From the NCBI GenBank assembly GCA_016177775.1, contig JACOUQ010000005.1, positions 62,001 through 126,000 of the forward strand: 64,000 nt of DNA, written 5' to 3'. The position numbers were made by a program, and so were the translations under genes. The notes under the pieces are model-generated. The model was not told the DNA's origin. It did not search any database and saw only the letters and a list, made by a program, of their open reading frames with translations. Shown piece after piece: positions 8,279-16,265 of the stretch; within the stretch, counting starts at the first letter, position 1, and every line of letters begins with the position of its first letter. Origin of the DNA: Geobacter sp. GTDB taxonomy: Bacteria > Desulfobacterota > Desulfuromonadia > Geobacterales > Geobacteraceae.

Positions 8279-9049
8279 ATGATTTCGGACAGGATACCCA
8301 AGACAGATAACAGTGAAAAAAGTCGAATGGTTTTCCTTACGGGTGCAAGCAGGGGAATTGGTGCGGCAATCGCAGAACTGTTATTAGCCAACGGATATCG
8401 TGTCGCCCTTGGATATTGTCATTATCCCGGTGAAACAACGAAACTGGCTGACATGTTCCCCACAGCTTTGCCGGTAATGGTGGACATCGGGGAACAGGAT
8501 TCTATCACTTCGGCCATTGATGCTGTCCGTAGGCATTTTGGCGTTGAAATTGATATTTTGATCAATAACGGTGCAATCGCACAAGAAAAACCATTCCTGG
8601 AATTAACGAGCGAAGATTGGGACAGGATGCTCTCTGTCAATCTGCGCGGCCCTTTCATGTTTTCAAAGGAGGTGCTGCCGGCAATGCTTTCACAGCAATG
8701 GGGGCGAATCATTAATATTGTTTCCATAGGCGGCCAATGGGGGGGGATGAATCAAGTTCATTATGCGGCCGCGAAGGCAGGATTAATAAATCTGACCCGT
8801 TCTCTCGCCAAGCTTTATTCTGGAAGGGGAGTTACTGCAAACGCCGTATCACCGGGTCTTGTGGCGACCGACATGACTCGGTCGGAGATAGCTTCGGAGA
8901 GAGGGCAGGCAAAGATAATGTCGATTCCTGCAGGGAGGATCGGAACGGCAAGGGAAGTGGCAGCGGCTGTGATGTTCCTCTGTTCGGATGATGCGGGATA
9001 CATAACCGGCCAGACCATCAATGTCAACGGGGGAATGTATTTCGGATGA
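8279..9049 (+). CDS. SDR-family oxidoreductase (FabG-like)
   Basis: A short-chain dehydrogenase/reductase of about 256 residues. The cofactor motif is TGASRGIG near residue 20, NNGA replaces the more common NNAG, and the catalytic YxxxK is in VHYAAAK near 161-165. It ends with the classical TGQTINVNGGMYFG. ATG 8279 is chosen because GGAG lies eight bases upstream and the longer GTG frame starts inside the ThDP gene. It overlaps the ATP-grasp gene by four bases (ATGA). The neighbours suggest reduction of the ThDP enzyme product before ligation to an acceptor. An eight-G run lies at 8739-8746 inside the coding sequence. Confidence 0.85.
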   Translation: MISDRIPKTDNSEKSRMVFLTGASRGIGAAIAELLLANGYRVALGYCHYPGETTKLADMFPTALPVMVDIGEQDSITSAIDAVRRHFGVEIDILINNGAIAQEKPFLELTSEDWDRMLSVNLRGPFMFSKEVLPAMLSQQWGRIINIVSIGGQWGGMNQVHYAAAKAGLINLTRSLAKLYSGRGVTANAVSPGLVATDMTRSEIASERGQAKIMSIPAGRIGTAREVAAAVMFLCSDDAGYITGQTINVNGGMYFG

Positions 9050-10263
9050 AGACACTCTGGGTTGTTAGCGGCGGAGCGGAGGCTGTTCCAGGCATTCGTC
9101 GGGCCAAAGAAATGGGGCTCAGGGTTGTCGTGAGCGACGGGAACCCGTCCGCGCCTGGTGCGGCGCTTGCGGACGAGTTTGTGCAGGCAAGCACCTATGA
9201 TGTGACAGCCACCGTTAAGGCTGCCAGCGACTATCACAGAAATCGCTGCCCCCTGAATGGCGTGATTTCAATTGCCGCCGACGTTCCTCTAACCGTGGCG
9301 ACCGTCGCTGCTGAGCTCGGATTGCCAGGAATCCCGGTTGAAACCGCTCTTCTTGCGTCGGACAAGCTGGCCATGAAGAGTTGTTTCAAGGAGAGGGGGA
9401 TACCTATCCCCTGGTTCCATCCCGTGGAATCCTCTGGGCATCTCAGGGAACTGATGAAGGAGCATGGGGTACCACTTGTAATAAAGCCGGTGGACAGTCG
9501 CGGCGCCCGGGGAGTGCTACGACTCATGGAATCCACGGATCTTGACTGGGCATTCAGGCACGCCCACCAATTTTCTCCCTCGGGACGGGTCATGGTAGAG
9601 GAGTACTTGTCAGGCCCACAAATAAGTACGGAATCTCTGCTTCTTGACGAATATGCCTATACTCCCGGCTTTTGCGACCGAAATTACGAGTTTCTTGAAC
9701 GCTTCGCTCCCTATATGATTGAAAACGGCGGCGAGCAGCCATCTTTTCTGACGCCTGAGGAGCAGGAGCAAGTGAAGCGGTGTGCGGAAAGCGCCGGGCG
9801 GGCACTCGGGATCAAAGCCGGCATCGCCAAAGGCGACATAGTTTTAACTCCTGGCGGTCCCAAAGTGATCGAAATTGCCGCCCGCCTTTCCGGTGGTTGG
9901 TTCAGTACCGACCAGATTCCCCTTGCGACCGGAGTTGACCTGATTGGAGCTGCAATCCGACTGTCTCTGGGTGAAAGACCCTCTGCCGAGGAGCTTGAAA
10001 TTCGTAACCAGCAAGGGGTGGCAATTCGATACTTTTTCCCTCCACCGGGGATCATAACCTCTATTCGCAATGTTGAAAAGGCATCACGCTTGCCTGGCGT
10101 GTACAAGCTGGATTTTTTTGTAAAGCCTGGGGAGGCTGTCGAACCAGTAACCAATCATACAAAGCGATGCGGCTATGTTATTACCAGTGGCTCCGACCGC
10201 GTGGAAGCCGTAAAGCGGGCATGTGAAGTGGTCAACACCATACAGATAGAAACAAGAAACTGA
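9046..10263 (+). CDS. ATP-grasp family ligase
   Basis: A 405-residue ATP-grasp protein, related to the carboxylate-amine ligase side of the superfamily that includes PurK, PurD and carbamoyl-phosphate synthase. An N-terminal Rossmann-like preATP domain starts LWVVSGGAEAVPGIRRA. Lysine-containing ATP-grasp elements are VIKPVDSRGARGV and VEEYLSGPQIS; the metal-binding end is KVIEIAARLSGGW. Such enzymes join a carboxylic acid, via acyl phosphate, to an amine or thiol. In this locus the amine could be an amino group of a nonulosonic acid or amino sugar and the acid the product of the ThDP-SDR pair, but that is inference. It begins with ATG overlapping the SDR stop. Confidence 0.78.
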   Translation: MKTLWVVSGGAEAVPGIRRAKEMGLRVVVSDGNPSAPGAALADEFVQASTYDVTATVKAASDYHRNRCPLNGVISIAADVPLTVATVAAELGLPGIPVETALLASDKLAMKSCFKERGIPIPWFHPVESSGHLRELMKEHGVPLVIKPVDSRGARGVLRLMESTDLDWAFRHAHQFSPSGRVMVEEYLSGPQISTESLLLDEYAYTPGFCDRNYEFLERFAPYMIENGGEQPSFLTPEEQEQVKRCAESAGRALGIKAGIAKGDIVLTPGGPKVIEIAARLSGGWFSTDQIPLATGVDLIGAAIRLSLGERPSAEELEIRNQQGVAIRYFFPPPGIITSIRNVEKASRLPGVYKLDFFVKPGEAVEPVTNHTKRCGYVITSGSDRVEAVKRACEVVNTIQIETRN

Positions 10264-10271
10264 TCGGGGCC

Positions 10272-12233
10272 ATGCTCTATTTATACGCCATTTTCCACGT
10301 CAATCTAGCCTTCTCTTCCATTGAAGAGGAGCAACGTCCAGAGGTCATTCGTCGCTGTTATTGGCCGCTGCTGCGGTTGGCCGCAGAGTTAGATCTTCCG
10401 CTCGGCATCGAGGCTTCTGGCCACACCCTGGAAGTTGCAGCTTCACTTGATTCTGCATGGGTGGCGGAGTTGCGGCGCCTCTCTTCGACTACCTGCGAGT
10501 TCATAGGAAGTGGCTATGTTCAACTGATTGGTCCTCTTGTTCCGGGCCGGGTCAACCGTGAGAATCTAAAGCTTGGCAATCGGGTATATGAAAATTTACT
10601 TGCAATTCGACCGCGCGTAGCCCTGGTGAACGAGCAGGCATATTCGGCCGGCCTTTTGCGGCATTACAAGGAGGCGGGGTACGAATCGATTGTTATGGAG
10701 TGGGATAATCCAGCTCACAATCATCCATCCTGGAATTCAGAGTGGCGCTATCTGCCCCAGCTTGCATCGGGTCAAAACGGAGAGCAGTTGCCCGTTTTGT
10801 GGAACAATTCCATCTTTTTCCAGAAATTCCAGCGGTATGTGCATGGTGAGATGGAATTGGAACCTTATCTTGATTTCTTGACACGTCACGACGATGGAAC
10901 CATTAGAGCCATTCCGCTGTACGGAAATGATGTGGAGATATTCAACTTTAGACCTGGCAGATTCATGACCGAAACTGCTATTGCTGATGATGAGTGGAGC
11001 CGCATCCGGCGTTTATTTGAGACCCTTCTTGCCGATGGTCGTTTTAAATTCCTGTCCCCGTCTTCGCTCTTGCCGCTGATGCACGAGAACGAGGGCGGAA
11101 ATCGTTTGAGCCTAGAGTCACCGGAGGCCCCAATCCCTGTAAAGAAACAGGAGAAATACAACATTACCCGCTGGGCAGTTACCGGCAGGGATGACCTTGC
11201 CATTAATACAGCCTGTTGGCGCGTATATGATGCACTCTCACAAGCGGCTTGCAGTACAGATGATGACTGGAAGGAGCTATGCTACCTCTGGAGCAGTGAT
11301 TTCCGCACCCACATTACAGCAAGGCGTTGGCAGCGCTATCTCAAGCGGCTCGCAAAGTACTCGCGAATCAAGGGAGCAGACACAATTCTGCTTCCTCTTC
11401 AGGAAGAAGGATTTCCGGAATTACCACGAAATCTTTCGGTGATTCGTGAGGGGCATCATCTTTTGGTTGAAACGGCAACGGTTAAGGTGCGGCTAAATGT
11501 TCGAAGGGGCTTGGCCATCGATTCAGTTATATTCCCGGACATTTGTGCGGAAAGTCTTTGCGGAACCCTTCCTCACGGATTCTATGACGACATAACGACT
11601 GGCGCCGATTTTTACACTGGTCATCTGGTTTTCGAGAGCCAAGGGCGACCAAAAATCACGGATCTTGAACCAGTCGAGCCGATTGTGAGTTGGCATCCCG
11701 AAACAGATACTGTGACTGTTTCCGGTGTCTTGGCATCTGCGTTGGGGAAGGTCGTTAAGCAGATATCCATAGCTGTTTCCAAAGGGGAAATATCTATCGA
11801 CTACTCCTTGCACTGGCCGATAATCCCAGTGGGAACGCTCCGAATAGGCAACATTACTCTCATGCCAGATGCGTTTGAGGAAAAAGAACTGTTTTTCCGA
11901 ACGCATAACGGTGGTTGGGATATGGACACTTTTCATGTCGCCGGCAGAAAGATTGCGCATGGCGATGCAACCTCCTTTCTTGTATCAGCTAAGCAGGGAC
12001 TCGGCGTGACAGAAGGAGTGCTGGAGATCGGCGATCGGCAAAAAATTCTACGCGTGGAATCTGACAAGTCATTGGCAGCTTTGCTGGGTCTTATCACTTT
12101 CAAACCTGTGCGAGACTCATATTTTTTCAGATGCGCTTTTAGCGCTTCAGAAATGGATGAAACCAGCCGGCAGAAACTTCGTAAAGCACCCGTGCGGTTC
12201 AAGTTGACCATTTCGGCGAGACTCAATGGATAA
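10272..12233 (+). CDS. glycoside hydrolase family 57-like protein
   Basis: A 653-residue protein whose N-terminal 300 residues look like a GH57 (beta/alpha)7 barrel: HVNLAFSS with an early histidine at about residue 10, LVNEQAYS near 120 where GH57 places its nucleophile glutamate, and YGNDVEIF near 219 where the acid aspartate is expected. The C-terminal half is a beta-rich region of unknown role. GH57 enzymes are retaining amylases, branching enzymes or galactosidases; this one sits in a surface-glycan operon rather than a glycogen operon and has no signal peptide, so a cytoplasmic role such as trimming or transglycosylation of a precursor is possible. Family is likely, substrate unknown. 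Nine bases separate it from the ATP-grasp gene. Confidence 0.65.
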   Translation: MLYLYAIFHVNLAFSSIEEEQRPEVIRRCYWPLLRLAAELDLPLGIEASGHTLEVAASLDSAWVAELRRLSSTTCEFIGSGYVQLIGPLVPGRVNRENLKLGNRVYENLLAIRPRVALVNEQAYSAGLLRHYKEAGYESIVMEWDNPAHNHPSWNSEWRYLPQLASGQNGEQLPVLWNNSIFFQKFQRYVHGEMELEPYLDFLTRHDDGTIRAIPLYGNDVEIFNFRPGRFMTETAIADDEWSRIRRLFETLLADGRFKFLSPSSLLPLMHENEGGNRLSLESPEAPIPVKKQEKYNITRWAVTGRDDLAINTACWRVYDALSQAACSTDDDWKELCYLWSSDFRTHITARRWQRYLKRLAKYSRIKGADTILLPLQEEGFPELPRNLSVIREGHHLLVETATVKVRLNVRRGLAIDSVIFPDICAESLCGTLPHGFYDDITTGADFYTGHLVFESQGRPKITDLEPVEPIVSWHPETDTVTVSGVLASALGKVVKQISIAVSKGEISIDYSLHWPIIPVGTLRIGNITLMPDAFEEKELFFRTHNGGWDMDTFHVAGRKIAHGDATSFLVSAKQGLGVTEGVLEIGDRQKILRVESDKSLAALLGLITFKPVRDSYFFRCAFSASEMDETSRQKLRKAPVRFKLTISARLNG

Positions 12234-12272
12234 TATCATGAGAAATGATTTGATTGGCCAGGTTGCAGTGTT

Positions 12273-13706
12273 ATGAAAATCGGACTTATTCTAGACAATC
12301 CAAGGCGCGATCTGAGCGCTACGTCACTCATTGCCTACCAATTACTAAAAAGGGGGTGGGAGGTTTATGTCATCCCCATGTACGACCAAGGCTACGACGT
12401 GCCGCTATTAGGCCTCGATGTAATTGTTCCCAATTATGCCAGAACTTCAAATCTTGATTTTCTGAGATCTTGTAAGGAGATGGGACTGCAAATTTATGTC
12501 CTTGATACCGAAGGAGGTCTCATGCCAGAAGATGATGAAGGATCGCCGGAGTTTTGGGCTAAACGCTTTCATGAGATCGGTGCTTACAGGTATGTTGATC
12601 GTCACTTCTTCTGGGGAGAACGCATGCACCGGGCTTATGCCGCTCTCAGCGGACTTTCTTCGGAGCAACTCCATGTGACCGGCAGCCCCCGACATGACAT
12701 GTGTCATCCAAAATGGCGGTCTTTGTTGAATACCCACAGGTCAGGTTATGTGCTTGTCAATATGAATTTCCCATCCATCAACCCTTGGTGGGGCAAGTTC
12801 GAGTATTCCAAGACCGATGGCAAAATTCTTTTTTGTTCGGCACTCGAGGAGATCAGTGCTGTGGCAAACATCATCAACGTATCATTGCAACGGGCAATGC
12901 CATTGCAAGACGCGCGCATGAAAGTACTCGAAGAGTATCTACGTATACTGAGGAAGATCTGTAAGGATAACGAAAATATACAATTCTTGATCAGACCTCA
13001 TCCGTTTGAGAATAATGCTTTATATAAGGTAGCCTTTGAAGAATTCCCGAATGTCGAGGTGGACGGGACGGGTGAAGTTTTTGCCGCGATCAGCGGGGCT
13101 CGTTACGTGATACATCTTAATTGTGGAACTTCTGTAGAAACCCGTCTTCTTGGCAAGATTCCGCTTTCCTTGGAATTCTTGAATTCCGAGCTATTAAAAG
13201 TAAGAATTTCAGTTCCATCGAAAATCAGTTACGGACTGGTGAGTGTAGATGAGCTAAATTCGATATTGCAAGGCAAATTGAACATTCCGGATAATGCTTT
13301 TTGCGATTCTGCCTACCTGCCACACATAATGCCGTGGTTCCATGGTTGCGACGGTCACTCCGCCGAGCGTGTGGCAGAACTGATCGATACAACAGCTTTA
13401 CCGGTAAAACATCAGAAACGGTGGTTTCGCAAGTCGATTCAATCCTGTCATGACCGACCCCGGCTAAAGCAGGTTATGGTTGGAGTCGTTACGCAATTCA
13501 TCGGTTCCGGCCTCTACGAGGCAGTACGCAATCGTCTGTATTCTCGACGTGCAATGAAGTATGTGAAACCGGCGGACGTTGCGATGCAACTTGAGTCAAT
13601 TCGTTGTTGTGATGGAGCGGCAACCCGGTTTAGCGCTGCCTGCGCCAAACATCCAATAACTGGATTGCCATTGAGCAGCATCAAGTTGTCTGCAGATTTG
13701 GGATAA
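12273..13706 (+). CDS. surface carbohydrate biosynthesis protein, GT-B-like
   Basis: A 477-residue soluble protein that resembles the family annotated as surface carbohydrate biosynthesis protein and, more distantly, CDP-glycerol glycerophosphotransferases and polysialyltransferase-like GT-B enzymes. It starts IGLILDNPRRD. The donor-side motifs are FLIRPHPFEN near 241 and LNCGTSVETRLLGKIPLS near 283, a layout used for CMP- or CDP-sugar binding. DTEGGLMPEDD near 75 is a conserved-looking acidic loop. Given nonulosonic acid modules on both sides, it may transfer a nonulosonic acid; this is inferred. The start is ATG 12273 with only a weak AGG upstream. Confidence 0.6.
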   Translation: MKIGLILDNPRRDLSATSLIAYQLLKRGWEVYVIPMYDQGYDVPLLGLDVIVPNYARTSNLDFLRSCKEMGLQIYVLDTEGGLMPEDDEGSPEFWAKRFHEIGAYRYVDRHFFWGERMHRAYAALSGLSSEQLHVTGSPRHDMCHPKWRSLLNTHRSGYVLVNMNFPSINPWWGKFEYSKTDGKILFCSALEEISAVANIINVSLQRAMPLQDARMKVLEEYLRILRKICKDNENIQFLIRPHPFENNALYKVAFEEFPNVEVDGTGEVFAAISGARYVIHLNCGTSVETRLLGKIPLSLEFLNSELLKVRISVPSKISYGLVSVDELNSILQGKLNIPDNAFCDSAYLPHIMPWFHGCDGHSAERVAELIDTTALPVKHQKRWFRKSIQSCHDRPRLKQVMVGVVTQFIGSGLYEAVRNRLYSRRAMKYVKPADVAMQLESIRCCDGAATRFSAACAKHPITGLPLSSIKLSADLG

Positions 13707-13812
13707 TTCTACAATCGCTTTAAATTCCAATTGGCGATCATGTGAGAAGTCAAAAGGGAGGATAGGTCTGCAAGAATCCTCATCAATAAACACCGGTCGC
13801 CCTTCAGGGCTC

Positions 13813-15312
13813 ATGATAAATGTTGCTGCCAACTACGGGGGGGTAGTGTGGACTTCGCTGCTCTCGATTGCAGTGGTGCCTTTCTACCTCCGTCTTCTGG
13901 GCGCCGAAGCCTATGGGTTGGTGGGCTTTTTCACTGCACTCCAGGCGACATTGAACATGCTGGACTTAGGCCTGAGCACCGCCACCTGCCGTGAAGTTGC
14001 CGCAAGAATGGCCTTACCGGCATCGGAGCGCGAAATAGGTCCGCTGGTCCGCACAATTGAGTCGATATACTGGGGGGTCGGGCTCCTTCTGGGTGTTGTG
14101 ATCGCTGTTTCTTCTTCTTTTTGGGCGACTCATTGGTTCAACTGCAAGGAACTTTCCCATGAAACGGCGGCACTGGCCACTGCGGTCTTCGGGATGACCC
14201 TTGTGCTGCGCTGGCCCGTTGCCTTGTATCGTGGCGTTCTCCGTGGCCTGGAAAGGCACCTGTCCTACAATCTTGTCCTGGTTATTGCCGCAACTGTCCG
14301 GGCAATTGGGGCCATCTTCGTTCTGTTCTTCGTTTCCCGCACAGTGGTGGCATTTCTTGTCTGGCAGCTTATCACCACTTTCATCGAAATTTCCCTGATG
14401 ACCTTGTTTGCCTGGCGCGGCTTGATGGCAGCCGGAGTGGCGGAAGAACGAAGATTCGATTTTTCCGAGCTGCGGAAGATCTGGCGTTTCGTCGCCGGTG
14501 TAAGCGCTGTAACGGTGCTCGGCATAGCCCTGATCCAGAGTGACAGGCTGGTGATAAGCAAGCTCCTTCCGCTGGAGCAGCTGGGATACTATACGGTTGC
14601 GGTGACACTCGCATCGGCAATGGGGCGAATTACCGGCCCGATCATCACGGCGGTATTCCCCCGTCTGACCTCTATGTATTCAGCGCAAGACAAGGGGGAG
14701 CTGGCGAGTATTTATTTCCGCGCAACTACTGCAATTGTATATGCAGTGGTTCCTGTTGCCACAGTTTTAGCATTTTTTGCCGGCGATTTTCTGTTGCTCT
14801 GGACAAAATCGCAGGCAGTGGTCGACCACGCTGCACAACCATTGTCATTGCTTGTTCTTGGATACATGTTCAATACGATGGCGCATCTTGCATCAACGAT
14901 TCAGTTTGCTGCCGGCAGGATAAGATTCCTTCTGCTGTTCAATTTGTCTGCCCTGCTTATATACGCTTCGTCCCTTTGCCTGGTCGTGCCGAATTGGGGG
15001 ATTGCCGGCGCAGCAGCCCTCTGGCTCGTCCTTAACATCATTATCTATTTGGTGCTTCCAACGGTTGCGTGGAGAGGTTATTTCAAGGATTTCCGATTTA
15101 ATTCCATTTATGCCCCAAGCCTGAAAATAATCGTTCTGGGTGGACTGCTCATAGGCGGAGCGCGCGGTGTTGCCGCTTCTTCGAATGCCGGGCCTGTGCT
15201 GAGCGTGGTTTATGCCGGTATTGCGGTTACTTTGTATTTCATGCTGGGCTACCTTCGTTACAAGACCGAATTCAATCGACTCTTTTGTTCCTTTTTGAAT
15301 CGACCGTCATAG
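13813..15312 (+). CDS. wzx: Wzx-type oligosaccharide flippase (first of three)
   Basis: A 499-residue integral membrane protein with about 12-14 hydrophobic segments and the MATE/MOP flippase pattern: VVPFYLRLLGAEAYGLVGFF, LDLGLSTATCRE and SDRLVISKLLPLEQLGYY. It should flip undecaprenyl-diphosphate-linked repeat units across the inner membrane. The annotated ATG at 13813 has a poor ribosome site. An in-frame CTG at 13768 lies seven bases after GGGAGG (13756-13761), so a protein 15 residues longer is possible. A seven-G run at 13838-13844 lies in codons 9-11. It is the only flippase in the first locus. Confidence 0.88.
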   Translation: MINVAANYGGVVWTSLLSIAVVPFYLRLLGAEAYGLVGFFTALQATLNMLDLGLSTATCREVAARMALPASEREIGPLVRTIESIYWGVGLLLGVVIAVSSSFWATHWFNCKELSHETAALATAVFGMTLVLRWPVALYRGVLRGLERHLSYNLVLVIAATVRAIGAIFVLFFVSRTVVAFLVWQLITTFIEISLMTLFAWRGLMAAGVAEERRFDFSELRKIWRFVAGVSAVTVLGIALIQSDRLVISKLLPLEQLGYYTVAVTLASAMGRITGPIITAVFPRLTSMYSAQDKGELASIYFRATTAIVYAVVPVATVLAFFAGDFLLLWTKSQAVVDHAAQPLSLLVLGYMFNTMAHLASTIQFAAGRIRFLLLFNLSALLIYASSLCLVVPNWGIAGAAALWLVLNIIIYLVLPTVAWRGYFKDFRFNSIYAPSLKIIVLGGLLIGGARGVAASSNAGPVLSVVYAGIAVTLYFMLGYLRYKTEFNRLFCSFLNRPS

Positions 15313-15389
15313 GTTTTTAGAATACAGGCTTCGAAACAATTGCAATACATTCTTGTCAATCAAAAACATCATTTGCAAGGAGTCAGCCG

Positions 15390-16265
15390 ATGCACAAAAA
15401 GCCGCTTATAATCGCTGAAATTGGTTGCAATCACAAAGGCGATATGGCCACTGCCTATGAAATGATAAAGGTGGCCGCTCTGTTCTGCCAGGTGGATGTC
15501 GTCAAGTTTCAGAAACGTACCCCGAAGGAATTGTTAACGCCGGAAGAATATAACGCCCCCCATCCGAACCAGGCCAACTCGTATGGTGCCACGTATGGCG
15601 AGCATCGCGAATTTCTGGAGCTGTCCCTGGATCAGCACAAGCAGCTCAAGGAGTGGTGTGATGAATGGCGCGTTACCTACAGTACCTCGGTATGGGACAT
15701 GACATCGGCCAGGGAGATCGCTTCACTGGAGCCGGAACTGATAAAGATTCCATCGGCATCGAATCTGAGGTTCGATATGCTCGGTTATCTTTGTGACGAA
15801 TACGGCGGCGAGATCCACCTGTCCTTCGGCATGACGACCCATGAGGAAGAAGAGCGGATCGTCCGGTTTTTCGAGGACAGGAACAGGAGCCGGGACCTGG
15901 TGCTCTACAGTTGCACATCAGGATATCCGGTTGCATTCGAAGAGATATGCCTTCACGAGATCACAAGGCTCAAGGATAAGTTCGAGGCATCCGTTAAAGG
16001 GATCGGCTTTTCCGGCCATCACCTGGGAATTGCCGCAGATATAGCCGCATTGACCCTCGGTGCCCGGTGGATCGAGCGCCACTTTACCCTGGACCGGACA
16101 TGGAAGGGCACCGATCATGCAGCCTCGCTGGAGCCTGACGGCATGCGCAAATTGGCCCGGGATGTGCGGAATGTCTCCAAGGCCTTGAGGTACAAGGAGA
16201 AGGAAATCCTGGACGTCGAGGATGTCCAGCGCAGGAAGCTCAAGCGCCTGGGTGCCGAGGCATGA
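15390..16265 (+). CDS. neuB: NeuB-family nonulosonic acid synthase, second copy, no SAF domain
   Basis: A 291-residue PEP-condensing synthase, clearly different from the one at 1588. Motifs include IAEIGCNHKGD at residues 8-18, VKFQKRT, YSTSVWDM, KIPSASNLRF, LYSCTSGYP and HFTLDRTWKGTDH. The C-terminal SAF domain present in NeuB and SiaC-type Neu5Ac synthases is missing; the barrel is followed only by a short basic tail. It overlaps by four bases a gene with fused CMP-sugar synthetase and phosphatase domains. A phosphatase partner suggests a phosphorylated product, as in the Kdn-9-phosphate route from mannose-6-phosphate or the Neu5Ac-9-phosphate route. Family is certain; sugar is inferred. 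AAGGAG lies ten bases before the start. Confidence 0.82.
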   Translation: MHKKPLIIAEIGCNHKGDMATAYEMIKVAALFCQVDVVKFQKRTPKELLTPEEYNAPHPNQANSYGATYGEHREFLELSLDQHKQLKEWCDEWRVTYSTSVWDMTSAREIASLEPELIKIPSASNLRFDMLGYLCDEYGGEIHLSFGMTTHEEEERIVRFFEDRNRSRDLVLYSCTSGYPVAFEEICLHEITRLKDKFEASVKGIGFSGHHLGIAADIAALTLGARWIERHFTLDRTWKGTDHAASLEPDGMRKLARDVRNVSKALRYKEKEILDVEDVQRRKLKRLGAEA

